From: Tridacna crocea
Taxonomy: Eukaryota > Mollusca > Bivalvia > Cardiida > Cardiidae
Length of the DNA stretch: 64,000 bases
NCBI GenBank assembly: GCA_943736015.1
Contig: OX031066.1
Location: forward strand, 24,536,127 to 24,600,126
Direction: 5' to 3'
Part shown: piece by piece, positions 20,235 through 29,357 of the stretch
Position numbering within the stretch: position 1 is the first letter of the stretch
Layout: each line of letters starts with the position of its first letter
Made by a program: the position numbers and the translations under genes
The notes under the pieces: generated by a model
What the model was told of the DNA's origin: nothing
The model's database searches: none
The model's input: only the letters and a program-made list of their open reading frames with translations

Positions 20235-20532
20235 GTCGCTTGCCAATAGCCCAGTCGGTAGCGTACAGGACTTGAGAATATAGGGTCGCTGATTCTTGGC
20301 TTGCCAATAGTTCTGTCCGAGGATTGATGATAGTCATTGCGACAATTTTTATTCCTCTCTCATTGCTGACTATCAATTCGACGATGGATATGTGGGAAAG
20401 CAGTCAGTTGCTTAAAAACGAAAAATGTGCGGAGTACTTGAATAAAAAAAAAACTCCATGGATTGATGCACCGACCTCCGCGATATAACTGAAACAATGT
20501 TAAAAACGGTGTTAAACACAATGCAATCAATA
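20235..20532 (+). mobile_element. tRNA-derived SINE, family J, with 11-bp target duplication
   Basis: AAAATAGGTAA lies at 20224-20234 and again at 20533-20543. The head contains CCCAGTCGGTAGCG, the body 'GAGGATTGATGATAGTCATT', and the 3' end 'ACAATGTTAAAAACGGTGTT'. The B box is degraded. It is complete. Confidence 0.8.
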
Positions 20533-20814
20533 AAAATAGGTAAACAAATACCTCTACGTCTCAGGATGGTGAAAGAGTAAGTCAACGAACTAGAGCTAGA
20601 TTGGGTTCATTTCCCTTTTCTCCTCGATTTTCTTTTAAAATAACGTGAATAAATAACCCTCGTTCGTTGTTCTCATTGGGGAATATGACCAATTATGGTA
20701 GTGACTGAAATTTTTCGGGAAAAAAATCTCAGAAATTTCTTTGAAATTACCATGTTTGAAGACACACACATACGTCACGCAGCCTATCTTCTCTGTTTAA
20801 ATTGTTAACCCTTT

Positions 20815-21010
20815 ATCTGCTCCGCAAGACTCAATGACCTTTTGCGGACATTGTAGATGATCAGACTGCACAGAACGTGCAGTCTGATCTTTGATCTACA
20901 ATATCCGATACAGAAAAAAGTTTGTAAAAAAAAATTTTCAGTTTTTTTAATGTCGGCTTAAAAGGTTTTTTTCTTTTTTTAATTTGACTTATTTAGCAAA
21001 ATAAGGATCA
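20815..21010 (+). mobile_element. Family C TTAA-flanked hairpin MITE
   Basis: TTAA (20815-20818) then CCCTTTATCTGCTCCGC. The hairpin at about 20843-20909 has arms CAGACTGCACAGAA/CGTGCAGTCTG. The right half ends 'TAGCAAAATAAGGAT', a decayed version of the GGATAAGGG end at 30551. Confidence 0.7.
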
Positions 21011-21535
21011 AATAAGCATCGAAAACGACTAAAAAACGGGTTCTATTTATCGATGCATATGTCGAAAAATCAATCTTTAGACACTACAATGTTTCTTAAG
21101 CCCTCAGCACAAAACAGAATTACAGTCTATCTATAGTAAAATCTCTTGCAAACGGCAAATTAGATGTGGCTAGAATTATGAGATTTGTATGTGAAAGGAA
21201 AGAAAACGTTTCTCAGTGCTACGTCACATAACATAACCTCTCAATGCTACAAATGCACATTTTATAACTGCTCCGTGTTCCAGTTTGCACTGACTCCTTG
21301 CATGTATTCGTTTTCATCATAACCATTCCTTATTCTATACAGTATGCAAAAAGTATGTATCTGGAAATAAGCAAGGAATTTCGTGGAATCTCATTCCCCG
21401 CCGAAAAAAAAAAATTAACTCGACTGATGTGTAATTTTAAACGCTCCAAGTCCGCCATTTCGTATCGAATAAAAAAAAAAAGTATATATTGGCAGAATGC
21501 GTTATTGTCCACACATAAAAAAATGCACGAAAATC
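21010..21535. other. No recognised feature
   Basis: AT-rich. The longest frames (21298-21711 and opposite) run into the GGAC-rich L end and are not credible. Confidence 0.5.
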
Positions 21536-21539
21536 TGTC

Positions 21540-21715
21540 CAATGGCATTGGAGATATTTTCCCGATGGGACGGATGGTCGGTCCGACCGACGAACGAACG
21601 GACGCAGGGGGAGGGGGGAGAGAAGGACGAACGGACAGACAATTCGAGGACGACCGGACGGACGGACGCACAACGCTACAGCTATCTTCCTCCGCGTTCG
21701 GCAGGGGCTAAAAAA
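21540..21715 (+). repeat. Family L end fragment with GGAC-rich stretch
   Basis: A 'GACGGATGGTCGGTCCGACC' block with repeated GGAC/GAAC ends in 'GCAGGGGCTAAAAAA', resembling the GGAC-plus-GAGCTAAAAA end of L at 2607-3000. Open frames on both strands here come from the tetranucleotide composition. Confidence 0.55.
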
Positions 21716-21744
21716 TGGATATTCTCAGTTAGAACCTTATCATC

Positions 21745-21955
21745 ATGCTAATAAGCTCGACTCACTGACCTTATGCAGACAATAACCTTATGCGAATCAC
21801 GATCAGACTGCACAGAATGTGCGATTTGATGTGAATCTATATTGTCTGTGAAAGAAACATTTTTTTTCTCTAAAAACAAGTTTCAAATAACATTATTTTG
21901 GTTTTTGCTCTCGGCTTGAAGTTTTATCTAACTTATTAACTAGAAAAAGTGTTAG
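21745..21955 (+). mobile_element. Family C hairpin element
   Basis: 'CTCGACTCACTGACCTTATG', then the hairpin GATCAGACTGCACAGAATG with partly decayed pairing, then an AT-rich tail. It abuts the next A element at TTAG. Confidence 0.55.
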
Positions 21956-22182
21956 CTCGTTACCAAACGACAAACTTTTAGGTTTGTCCAAATCGAAAGC
22001 ATTTGCAGACGACAAAATAAAAGTGACTGAACATTTGAAATCTGTTTTGTGAAGGATAGAAAACATTGTGGTAAAAGGAGAAAATGCTGGTTACCAGCAT
22101 TTTCTCCTTTTCACGCAGTGTTTTCTAAAGGCTTCTTTCTCAGGGTCGTCAAAAGTAAGGATTGTGTGATAATGCTGGTTAA
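21952..22182 (+). mobile_element. Family A hairpin MITE, first of a tandem pair
   Basis: The left end is TTAG then CTCGTTACCAAACGACAA. The hairpin is at 22064-22122, and the right end 'GGATTGTGTGATAATGCTGG' is followed by TTAA. Confidence 0.8.
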
Positions 22183-22364
22183 GATAAAAGTGCAATTTCA
22201 AAAAGTGACTGAACATTTGAAATCTGTTTTGTGAAGGATAGAAAACATTGTGGGAAAAGGAGAAAATGCTGGTTACCAGCATTTTCTCCTGTTCCTATAG
22301 TGTTTTCCAAAGGCTTCTTTATCAGGGTCGTCAAAAGTAGGGATTGTGTGGTAATTCGGGTTAA
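22183..22364 (+). repeat. Tandem duplicate of the family A hairpin half
   Basis: From 'AAGTGACTGAACATTTGAAA' onward this repeats 22021-22200 with a 182-bp period, including hairpin, right end, TTAA and the flanking GATAAAAGTGCA. It therefore arose by local duplication that included flanking DNA, not by a second insertion. Confidence 0.75.
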
Positions 22365-22421
22365 GATAAAAGTGCAGTTTAAAAAAAAAATGGTCGAAAC
22401 ATCTAGTAAAGAAGTGGACCG

Positions 22422-22490
22422 TGTAGGTATATGATCAGACTGCGCCTTCTGCACAGTCTAATCTTGATCTACATCTTGATCTACACACTC
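22422..22490 (+). repeat. Family C hairpin, first of a C cluster
   Basis: GATCAGACTGCGCCTTCTGC and 'ACAGTCTAATCTTGATCTAC' form the hairpin; the outer arm ATCTTGATCTACA is duplicated. Confidence 0.6.
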
Positions 22491-22730
22491 CTTTGAAGAA
22501 AATCGCAGTTCAGCGCCGCACAGTTCAAGAAGTAAAACCACGTTTAAGAAAGCGAAATCCATTTGACATAATTGAGGTTAAGGTCGGAAATTATTACCAC
22601 GGAAAGATTGCCGGAGGTAGCGAAAACATTTCTGACGAAATGTGAAAAGGTTGCGGTGCCCTCCCTAATGGCTTACCACGACCGGAAGCTAAATCCTAGC
22701 TAAATGCAAGGATAACTCATAGAAGATCTA

Positions 22731-22930
22731 TCAACCCTTTTCTCCCGCTATATGCCACCATTGATGCACTATTTCAGTAGATGTAGACAAAGATCAGATT
22801 GCAGATACGTGCAATTTGATCTTGGTATGGATTTTTTGTCTCCCTGTTATTGGTTTTAAGACATAGAACTCCAATTTAATTCGGAAAAAAAAAACAACAT
22901 TTTAAATTATCTAATTGCTAGTACTCGTAC
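22731..22930 (+). mobile_element. Family C-like hairpin element, diverged
   Basis: TCAACCCTTTTCTCCCGC, then the hairpin AAAGATCAGATTGCAGATAC / GTGCAATTTGATCTTGG, then a C-type AT-rich tail. Confidence 0.5.
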
Positions 22931-23087
22931 ATAATGTGTATTTACAGTAAAATGAATTTACAGTTTTCAACGGTCAAATGTATCAAGTCGACCTATATCA
23001 ACGGTCGAAGTTATAATCCACAGAAAATTAGAAATGTCATTGTTCTAATCTATAAATGTGACTAAACAAGTATTTAGTATATAGCTA

Positions 23088-23160
23088 AGATCAGACCATC
23101 AGTATTGTGCAGTCTGATCTTGATCTTTATCGTCCACAAAGCTCATATTTTCGCCTATTG
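23088..23160 (-). repeat. Family C hairpin
   Basis: 'CTAAGATCAGACCATCAGTA' pairs with 'GTGCAGTCTGATCTTGATC'; the outer end 'TCGTCCACAAAGCTCA' is in reverse orientation. Confidence 0.55.
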
Positions 23161-23166
23161 CACTAA

Positions 23167-23392
23167 TTTAATGCTTTAGCCTACTGGGCGCGACCCAAGG
23201 GCCTTTTGCAGACAGTGTATAGATCAAGATCAGATTACACATTCCATACAGTCTGATCTTGAACCCACACTGTCCGACAAAGAGATTATACTGCTACATA
23301 ATATAAACTTTGAAATAGCAGAATTTGAAGTATTCAACATAGACCTGAAAGTTTCAGTTTACTTATTTTGAAGACAAAACTCTAGCCTGCTA
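23167..23392 (+). mobile_element. Family C hairpin element
   Basis: 'GGGCGCGACCCAAGGGCCTT', hairpin at 23212-23278 (CAGACAGTGTATAGATCAAG ... CACACTGTCCG) and an AT-rich tail to 'TCTAGCCTGCTAAA'. Confidence 0.65.
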
Positions 23393-23484
23393 AATAAATT
23401 AAATGAAACTTCCAAGCCAACGGTGCAATAAGAACCCAAGTAATATTATTTCAAGCTTATTCTTATGTATTAAAAATATCTCCT

Positions 23485-23600
23485 AATCGGACAGTGTAGA
23501 TCCAAGATCAGACTGCACGTTTTGTGCAGTCTGATCTTGATCCACACTGTCCGTAAAAGGACAGTTATTCGCTTTCAGAAGCTAAGAGTTCAAGGGTAGA
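23485..23600 (-). repeat. Family C hairpin
   Basis: 'ATCGGACAGTGTAGATCCAA' pairs with 'TTGATCCACACTGTCCGT'; the centre is GACTGCACGTTTTGTGCAGTC. Confidence 0.7.
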
Positions 23601-23719
23601 AAGAAATACTAACGTGGAAGTATGAATGAACTCAGACTGACAGTCTTGACGGATTAACTGGAATTATATAGACTATCAATCCTTTCGTCGACAAGAGCGA
23701 ATTCTAGATCCGATAGCAC

Positions 23720-23778
23720 ACAGTGTAGATCAAGATCAGACTGTATAGAATATACAGTCTGATCTTTGATCTACGTTC
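23720..23778. repeat. Family C hairpin core
   Basis: GTGTAGATCAAGATCAGACTG, one of the arms, is followed by TATAGAATATACAGTC and its closing arm. The flanks do not match C ends. Confidence 0.65.
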
Positions 23779-23978
23779 TCAGCTTTAGTGTGAGACATAA
23801 TGACCATAAACGCAAGGAACTATGATACGCTTAGTCGTTTGTTACAGATAAAATTTTGCACTTCCGTGGATATGCCCGTCAAAGAGTAACGTTAATTATG
23901 GGTGGGTTATTCGACTATAAAAATCAAGTAACTAGTTAATGAAATGCATGCGTTACACTTCCAGCGCCAGTTATATCA

Positions 23979-24211
23979 ACTGTTTACCACACGTAAAAAT
24001 CTTAGGGCCAGCCCGCATAGCTCAGTTTGCATAGAGTAAGCAAAACAATATGGGAAAAGGAGAAAATGCTGGTAGCCATCATTTTCCTCCTTTTCCCACA
24101 ATATTTTCTACCCTATCAAAGTCAAATATTATCATATTAACAAGATTTAATTTGTTGTCTGCAGATGCTTTGAATTCGATCCAGCACAAAAATTTGGCGT
24201 TTGGTAAAGAG
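23979..24211 (-). mobile_element. Family A hairpin MITE with a replaced patch
   Basis: Left end CTGTTTACCACAC, hairpin at about 24050-24110, far part 'GTTGTCTGCAGATGCTTTGA', right end GTTTGGTAAAGAG then TTAA. The patch at 24008-24040 ('GCATAGCTCAGTTTGCATAG') looks like a SINE/tRNA head rather than A. Confidence 0.65.
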
Positions 24212-24224
24212 TTAACGCCATTTT

Positions 24225-24335
24225 CATCATAAGTTCAGTTACATCGCGGCGGCCAGTGCACTTATCCATGCATTCCTGGAGTTTCTCTTACCAGTATTCC
24301 CCACAAATTTGTAATACTCGAAAGGAAAGGAAATG
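24225..24335 (-). repeat. SINE family J, 3' fragment
   Basis: 'GCGGCGGCCAGTGCACTTAT', 'CCATGCATTCCTGGAG' and 'CTTACCAGTATTCC' match the 3' part of J at 6221-6320; the head is missing. Confidence 0.6.
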
Positions 24336-24354
24336 TTTCGAGCCACCATTACCG

Positions 24355-24700
24355 CCCGCTAGATGGCATTCTATAATACAGATCTATCTAATTTGGGCAT
24401 TCTGGGTATAGAACGGGACTACTTTTCTACACGACAAGTGTAACTTTGAATTTCAAACTAAAATAAATATTTACTCAATGAAACTCTACCTGATGCGCTT
24501 CATTCAGCTATGAGTAGCAGTTAAGAGAAAACTGGAGCTGAAACAGGCCTGATTTCTCTTCAAAAATATTGATAAAAGTCGTTTTCTCCATTGCTACCTT
24601 ATAGCGCGTATTACTACAATCCCCCCAACTTTGGGGGAGGGGGTTGATGTGTCATAGCAGACATATCGAATGTTCGAAGAATATGACATGTATACCGACA
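24355..24700 (+). repeat. Family T dispersed repeat, copy 1
   Basis: It starts 'CCCGCTAGATGGCATTCTAT'; later blocks are 'GGGACTACTTTTCTACACGA', 'GCGCGTATTACTACAATCCC' and 'TCGAAGAATATGACATG'. Copies: 28232, 34887 (partial), 49400 (reverse), 63595. No hairpin and no coding. Confidence 0.65.
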
Positions 24701-24704
24701 ACGT

Positions 24705-24800
24705 TCATGTCATTTACGGCCTAGTGCTACTATCTCGTCGGTAAGCATCGACGTTTTCGTAAAGGTTATTTGGCCAATCTCGGCAGATTCCGTCTTTTAA
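24705..24800 (-). repeat. Single monomer of the V repeat
   Basis: 'CTCGTCGGTAAGCATCGACG', 'TTTTCGTAAAGG' and 'TTGGCCAATCTCGGCAGATT' then 'CCGTCTTTTA' is the reverse complement of the monomer at 38502-38575. Confidence 0.6.
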
Positions 24801-24802
24801 TA

Positions 24803-25070
24803 TGGAGTGCAACACGCCAAAAGGTGCATTCGGACATTTGCGTAAAGTGTCGTCCCGGATTAGCCTGCGCAGTCCGCGCAGGCTAATCCGAGACGGCACT
24901 TTACAACTATATTAGATTTTGTGCTACAGTAGACTTGCTTAGAACAGAAAATCACATAAAGTCAGAAAGTGTCGTTTCGGATTAGCCCGTGCGGACTATA
25001 CACGCTGATCAGAGACGACACTTTACGCAAATGTCCGAATGACCCTTTTCGCGTGTTGAACTCCAATTAT
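24803..25070. mobile_element. Family E double-hairpin element, complete
   Basis: Terminal inverted repeats TGGAGTGCAACACGCCAAAA / TTTTCGCGTGTTGAACTCCA extend inward through GGACATTTGCGTAAAGTGTC. Two GC-rich hairpins sit inside: 24848-24905 (core GCCTGCGCAGTCCGCGCAGGC) and a decayed one at 24965-25025. A linker 'GTGCTACAGTAGACTTGC' lies between. Confidence 0.8.
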
Positions 25071-25089
25071 GAGAGTTAGGACCAGTAGA

Positions 25090-25150
25090 CAGCGAAGATC
25101 AAAAGATCAGTTTGTACATAACGTGTAATCAGATCTTTGATCTACACTTT
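25090..25150. repeat. Family C hairpin, degraded
   Basis: 'GAAGATCAAAAGATCAGTTTG' less one base pairs with 'TCAGATCTTTGATCTACAC'. Confidence 0.5.
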
Positions 25151-25228
25151 GAAATGCTAAAACCACGATAAAAAAAGTCACTACATAATGCAGAGAGGTC
25201 GTGATTCAAATCGTCGAAAATGTCGAAT

Positions 25229-25458
25229 TTAACTCGTTACCACATAATCCCGACTTTCAACGACCCTGGGAAAGAAGCCTTTAGAAAACATTGTGGGAAA
25301 AGGAGAAAATGCTGGTAACCAGCATTTTCTCCTTTTTTCCACAATATTTTCTACTCTTCTAAATTCAAATTTTAACTTTTGATTCACATTAATTTTGTTG
25401 TCTGCAAATGCTTTCAATTTGGACTAGTCTAAAATTTTGTCTTCTGGTAAAGACTTAA
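25229..25458 (-). mobile_element. Family A TTAA-flanked hairpin MITE
   Basis: Perfect TTAA flanks (25229-25232, 25455-25458). Left end CTCGTTACCACATAATCCC, hairpin 25287-25350, right end GTCTTCTGGTAAAGAC. Confidence 0.85.
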
Positions 25459-25493
25459 GATCAATTATCCTTTTGACAACGATAGACCTGCCA

Positions 25494-25574
25494 GGGTCCA
25501 TATTCATCAACTGTTCTTAAGTTTAACCAATCACAAGTCGTGTTACTAAGAATGGTCGGTGAATACCGACCCTG
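25494..25574. mobile_element. Family G element, internally deleted
   Basis: Both termini are present ('GGGTCCATATTCATCAACTG' and 'GAATGGTCGGTGAATACCGA') but much of both arms is lost; half of the ATTGG centre survives. Confidence 0.65.
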
Positions 25575-25576
25575 TT

Positions 25577-25788
25577 ATTTCACCCCGTGTTTTAACGGTC
25601 TGAAAAAAAATTCCAGGAAGAAGAGAAAATGATGGTTACTAGCATGTTCTACTTTCCAACAAGGTTTTCTACACTTTTTCATGACAAATCAGGATAATTT
25701 GAGCCACTTTTAATTTGTCGTCTGCAAATGCTTTTAATGCAGAGGAGATTTAAGAGTGACAAATTGACAAATTTTGTCGTCTAGGCAA
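25577..25788 (-). mobile_element. Family A hairpin MITE, decayed
   Basis: The hairpin 'AGAGAAAATGATGGTTACTA' / 'GCATGTTCTACTTTCC' is imperfect; 'TTTGTCGTCTGCAAATGCTT' identifies the far part. Ends are gone. Confidence 0.6.
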
Positions 25789-25849
25789 GTGTGAATCTAG
25801 ATGCATCGACCTTGAAAGCTGTGTACCCTTGACGAAACAATCACGTATT

Positions 25850-26080
25850 TTAACCCTCTATCACACAATGACGACTTTTGGTGACCCTGAGGTAGAATAC
25901 CTTTTGAAAACATTGTGGGAAAAGGAGAAAATGCTGGCAACCAGCATTTTCTCCTTTTCCCACAATGTTGTCTACCCTTCTCAAAATCAAATTTCGATTT
26001 TCAGTCACATTCATCTTTGTCGTGTGCAAATGTTTTCAATTTGGACCAGTGTATAGATTTTTCGTGTAGTAAAGGGTTAA
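25850..26080 (-). mobile_element. Family A TTAA-flanked hairpin MITE
   Basis: TTAA at 25850-25853 and 26077-26080. Left end CCCTCTATCACACAATG, hairpin 25910-25970, right end TCGTGTAGTAAAGGG. Confidence 0.85.
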
Positions 26081-26450
26081 TGACCCTTGGAAAGAAGACT
26101 TTTGAAAACATTGCTGGAAAAAAAAAAAGGAAAGAAAATGCTGGCCTTAGAAAGTTTTTTAAGCTGACAGAGAATATCTGGGCCCGTATTCACAAAAGCA
26201 TTCTTAGGAACATTCTCTGTCTTATTCGTGAAGATTTTCTGACTGTGAAAGTAATAGGACTTCTAATTGGCTTAACCAAACGGTTTAGCCAATCAGAAGT
26301 TCTGTTAGTTTCCACATTGACAAAATTCTGAAGAATTAGACAAAGAATGTTCTTAAAAATGGTTGGTAAATATGGACCCAGTTCATTCGTGTCAAGTTTT
26401 GCATTGGCATCTGCAGATGTTTGCAATTTGTCAATGTGTAAAACTTAACT
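26081..26450 (-). mobile_element. Family A element split by a G insertion
   Basis: Its left part 'GACCCTTGGAAAGAAGACTT' runs to the half hairpin 'AAAGAAAATGCTGGCC'. The far part 'GGCATCTGCAGATGTTTGCA' appears beyond the G element at 26180-26380. Confidence 0.55.
26180..26380. mobile_element. Family G fold-back element, complete
   Basis: 'GGGCCCGTATTCACAAAAGC' at the left and 'GGTTGGTAAATATGGACCCA' at the right; the centre is GATTGGC...ACGGTTTAGCCAATC type. It sits within an A element. Confidence 0.75.
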
Positions 26451-26559
26451 AAATTGGGCTTAACTAGGTATTGATAAGAGCAGTATTGGATCGGACTGTA
26501 CGGATGAACGGTCTGATCTTGGTTTTCTATCTTAACCTATGACATCAATACTGCGCCCA

Positions 26560-26622
26560 CTGTCTAGGCTGACATGGGTCGATACTTTTCGCAAATACAT
26601 TAAGCCCCCTTTTCACAGAGCA
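26560..26622 (-). repeat. Family D end fragment
   Basis: One arm 'AGGCTGACATGGGTCGATAC' and 'TTTTCGC', then 'CCCCCTTTTCACAGAGCAT'. The opposite arm is missing. Confidence 0.65.
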
Positions 26623-26661
26623 TTGCCCAAATCTTAGTGGTCCCCACCCCCTAGTGCCTTA

Positions 26662-27160
26662 ATTTAAAGGTGGCCCTTCAGATTCAAGGACGAAAATTTT
26701 ACAAAAGTACAAAAAAATCATCCTTATACTCCCAAAGCATTACAATTTTCTTTTATAAAACCCCGGTAGTCGAAAACCATCCGACAACCAGAGAAAGTAG
26801 TGATTCACTGCAGCCCAGGTCGACACCGACGGGAAAAACACGATCTATTTTTACATGAGCAACTCGCTCATTTATATACCGGAAATACACATACGAAGCT
26901 TCAAACATAGCGTCCGAAGATGACATTATGGAATATAATTACCTGTTTGTTATGTTATGGAATTTAAGCGTAGTTCGTCACGTGCCAGTCACTTAACATT
27001 CCCAAAATGCTTTTTTGATTTTTGGCGCGAAATCTAAAGATAACTTAAGAGGCTACGTAGCCTTTTAAGGGAATACCATCCAAAAATATAAATTTCAGTG
27101 ATATATATATATATTTTTAATTTGGTGTGATGTGAAAAACCGAAATACCCACTTTTAAGG
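26662..27160 (+). mobile_element. Family K element, copy 1
   Basis: It begins TTTAAAGGTGGCCCTTCAG and ends ATACCCACTTTTAA, so the ends are short inverted repeats (AGGTGG/CCCACYT) within TTAA. Internal blocks 'AAAACCCCGGTAGTCGAAAA' and 'AGAGGCTACGTAGCC' are shared with 48428-48974. A local (TA)n lies near 27103. Confidence 0.65.
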
Positions 27161-27670
27161 CAAATCTAAAATACATAATCCAAGGCCCTCTCAGCTCCAT
27201 GAAACAATGCAACAAAAGTGCTACTGAAAAAAAAAAAAAAATATTGGATTACCTTTGAAGGCAACGACCCCGAAGAAGTCTCGCAAACGTGTAAGAAATG
27301 GAAAATTTTGTCAGCTAGTAAAGAGCCAAAACAAATCTTGTTTACTACTTTGTTTTTGTCGCTATTCTTATCCGATAAAGCGGCGAGGTAATTTGTAAAT
27401 TATGGTCGTCTGCTGCGTAGAATGTTTGATTCGATATCATTTAACTGTCGTCTGCATCAGATGAAGAGGAAACAAGAGAGGAAGCCCCAGAGACAAGGTT
27501 TTCACTAACACTTACTTCAGACATGATGTTTTTCCCCCAACGTTCATCAGACTGTGAAATCGCGATTTTACGGACACGCAATATTTATGAATATGACGCT
27601 CGTTTTGATACATTTTTGGGGTGAGTAAAATTTGAAAAAAAAAAAACTTTAAAGACAGAAATTTGTGAAC
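27161..27670. other. No recognised feature
   Basis: AT-rich with poly(A) runs; no repeat family or gene recognised. Confidence 0.5.
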
Positions 27671-27955
27671 CACACACTGGCAAGGGGGCTTAACTCATTA
27701 CCAAACGACAATATTTTAGGCTTGTACAAATCGAAAGCATTTGCAGTCGACAAAATAAAAGTTACTGAAAATTTGAAATTGGTTCTGGGAAGGGTAGAAA
27801 ACATTGTGGGAAAAGGAGAAAATGCTGGTTACCAGCATTTTCTCCTTTTCCCAAAATGTTTTCTAAAGGCGTCTTTCTCAGGGTCATTAAAAGTAGGGAT
27901 TGTGTGGTAATGGGTTAATGCATGCCTGTGACACATTTATACCATACAAGTTTTA
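27671..27955 (-). repeat. Family D tail split by a family A insertion
   Basis: 'CACTGGCAAGGGGGCTTAA' before and 'TTAATGCATGCCTGTGACAC' after the A element join to the usual D tail (GGGGGCTTAATGCAT). Confidence 0.65.
27690..27917 (+). mobile_element. Family A TTAA-flanked hairpin MITE inside D
   Basis: TTAA duplicated (27690-27693 and 27914-27917); 220-bp element, left end CTCATTACCAAACGAC, hairpin 27804-27866 perfect, right end GATTGTGTGGTAATGGG. Confidence 0.9.
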
Positions 27956-27987
27956 ATTTTGGATCCATAAAATCCGATTTTTTTTCA

Positions 27988-28018
27988 ATCCAAAATTTTG
28001 TCGTTTGGTGAAAAGATA
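27988..28018 (-). repeat. Family A terminal fragment
   Basis: 'CCAAAATTTTGTCGTTTGGT' plus GAAAAG followed by ATAA is the left end of A in reverse. Confidence 0.5.
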
Positions 28019-28139
28019 ATCGTCCCTTTTAACAGTACATTTTCAGCCATATTGATTGTTTGTTCATGTCTGCTGTTGGCTGAATGGCACCAGACTAGGG
28101 GTAGAAAGTACATTTCTCCTATGAAGTCTTTCGTGTTAC

Positions 28140-28222
28140 TTGTGCCGCGAGACAGGATTAAACCAGAACTTCTACGGTACAAATCCAATGTCTTGACCTC
28201 TGAGCCATTGAGCCATAAACAG
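28140..28222 (-). repeat. Degraded tRNA-like head (SINE remnant)
   Basis: On the minus strand 'ATGGCTCAATGGCTCAGAGG' resembles an A-box region and 'CTGGTTTAATCCTG' a B box. It does not fold as a tRNA and no SINE body is recognised. Confidence 0.35.
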
Positions 28223-28231
28223 ACATTATCT

Positions 28232-28580
28232 CCCGCTAGATGGCATTTTACAAATACACGTCTTTCTAATTTTGGCAATCTGGTTACAGAACACAACTAC
28301 TTTTCTACGCGACACCCGTTACTTTGAATTTCAAACTGAAATAGACGTAAACTCAATAAGACGCTATCTTGTGCGATTCGTTCAGCTATGATCAGCAGTT
28401 TAGAGAAATCTGGAGCTTAAACATGCCTGATTTTTCCTCAAGCGTATAAAAGGCCATTTTCTCCTTTGCTACTTTATAGCGCGTATTACTACAATCTCCC
28501 CCAATATTGGGGAGTGATGCGTCATATAAGACAGGTCGAATCTTCGAAGAATATGACATGCGCAGACAATGAGAGACAGA
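28232..28580 (+). repeat. Family T dispersed repeat, copy 2
   Basis: It begins 'CCCGCTAGATGGCATTTTAC' and continues through 'GCGCGTATTACTACAATCTC' to 'TCGAAGAATATGACATGCGC', parallel to 24355-24700. Confidence 0.65.
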
Positions 28581-28589
28581 TTTCTGCTT

Positions 28590-28768
28590 CTGTATTCACC
28601 AACCATTCTTAAGAACACTCTCTGACTTATTCTCTATATTTTTTTGTATTCGATAGTAACACAACTTCTGATTGGCTAAACCATATTTGGTTTAGCCAAT
28701 CAGAAATTGTGTCACTTTCGAATTCTTGACTAAGAACATATTGATATGAATGGTCGATGGATATTATA
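28590..28768. mobile_element. Family G fold-back element
   Basis: 'TGTATTCACCAACCATTCTT' on the left, palindromic centre GATTGGCTAAACCATA/TTTGGTTTAGCCAATC, right end 'GAATGGTCGATGGATATTA' decayed. Confidence 0.75.
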
Positions 28769-28969
28769 CGAAATCTGAATTATGGGGACAGAAACAATCA
28801 GTGCACGGGTCTTTGATCTTTGGTTTGTGCAGTGTGATTTGTATCTATACTGTTCGCATAAAGCTATCTTCAGCATCACATGTCAGAGCATTAACTGCAC
28901 CAATAACCATACACACTGACTGATTGAAAATTTAAAACTTCAATTTAAAATCAATTTCAGTAATGCCGA

Positions 28970-29300
28970 TTCTATCTCTCTGCCTTCCTCTCGCCGCCTC
29001 TCCGTCTGTCTAACTGACTGTCCGTGTCTGCCAGTCTCTGTCTTTCTCTATCTTTCTCTCTCTTACCCCTCTCTATCTCTCATTTTCCCCCCCTCTCTCT
29101 CCCACTCTCTCTCCCTCATTTCCCCCTCTCTTTCCCCCTTCTCTATCTTTTCACCCATCTCCTTCTTCCTCTCTCCCCATTTCTCCCCCCTGTACATCTC
29201 CCTCTCTATCTCTTCCTCTCTTTCTCTCTCCCCCATCTCTCTTTCTCCCTTTTCTATCTCTCCCTCTCTTTCTCCCTTTTTCTATCTATTAACTTCCTCT

Positions 29301-29357
<57 letters not shown>

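Noticed and set aside
21298-21711. 137-residue frame with opposing 113- and 78-residue frames
   Set aside because: They overlap on both strands across a GGAC-rich repeat end, and none has a recognisable domain.
22731-23778. CRISPR-like array of palindromic repeats
   Set aside because: The repeats are family C hairpins with unequal spacing, both orientations and TTAA-type ends in a eukaryotic genome. There are no uniform spacers.
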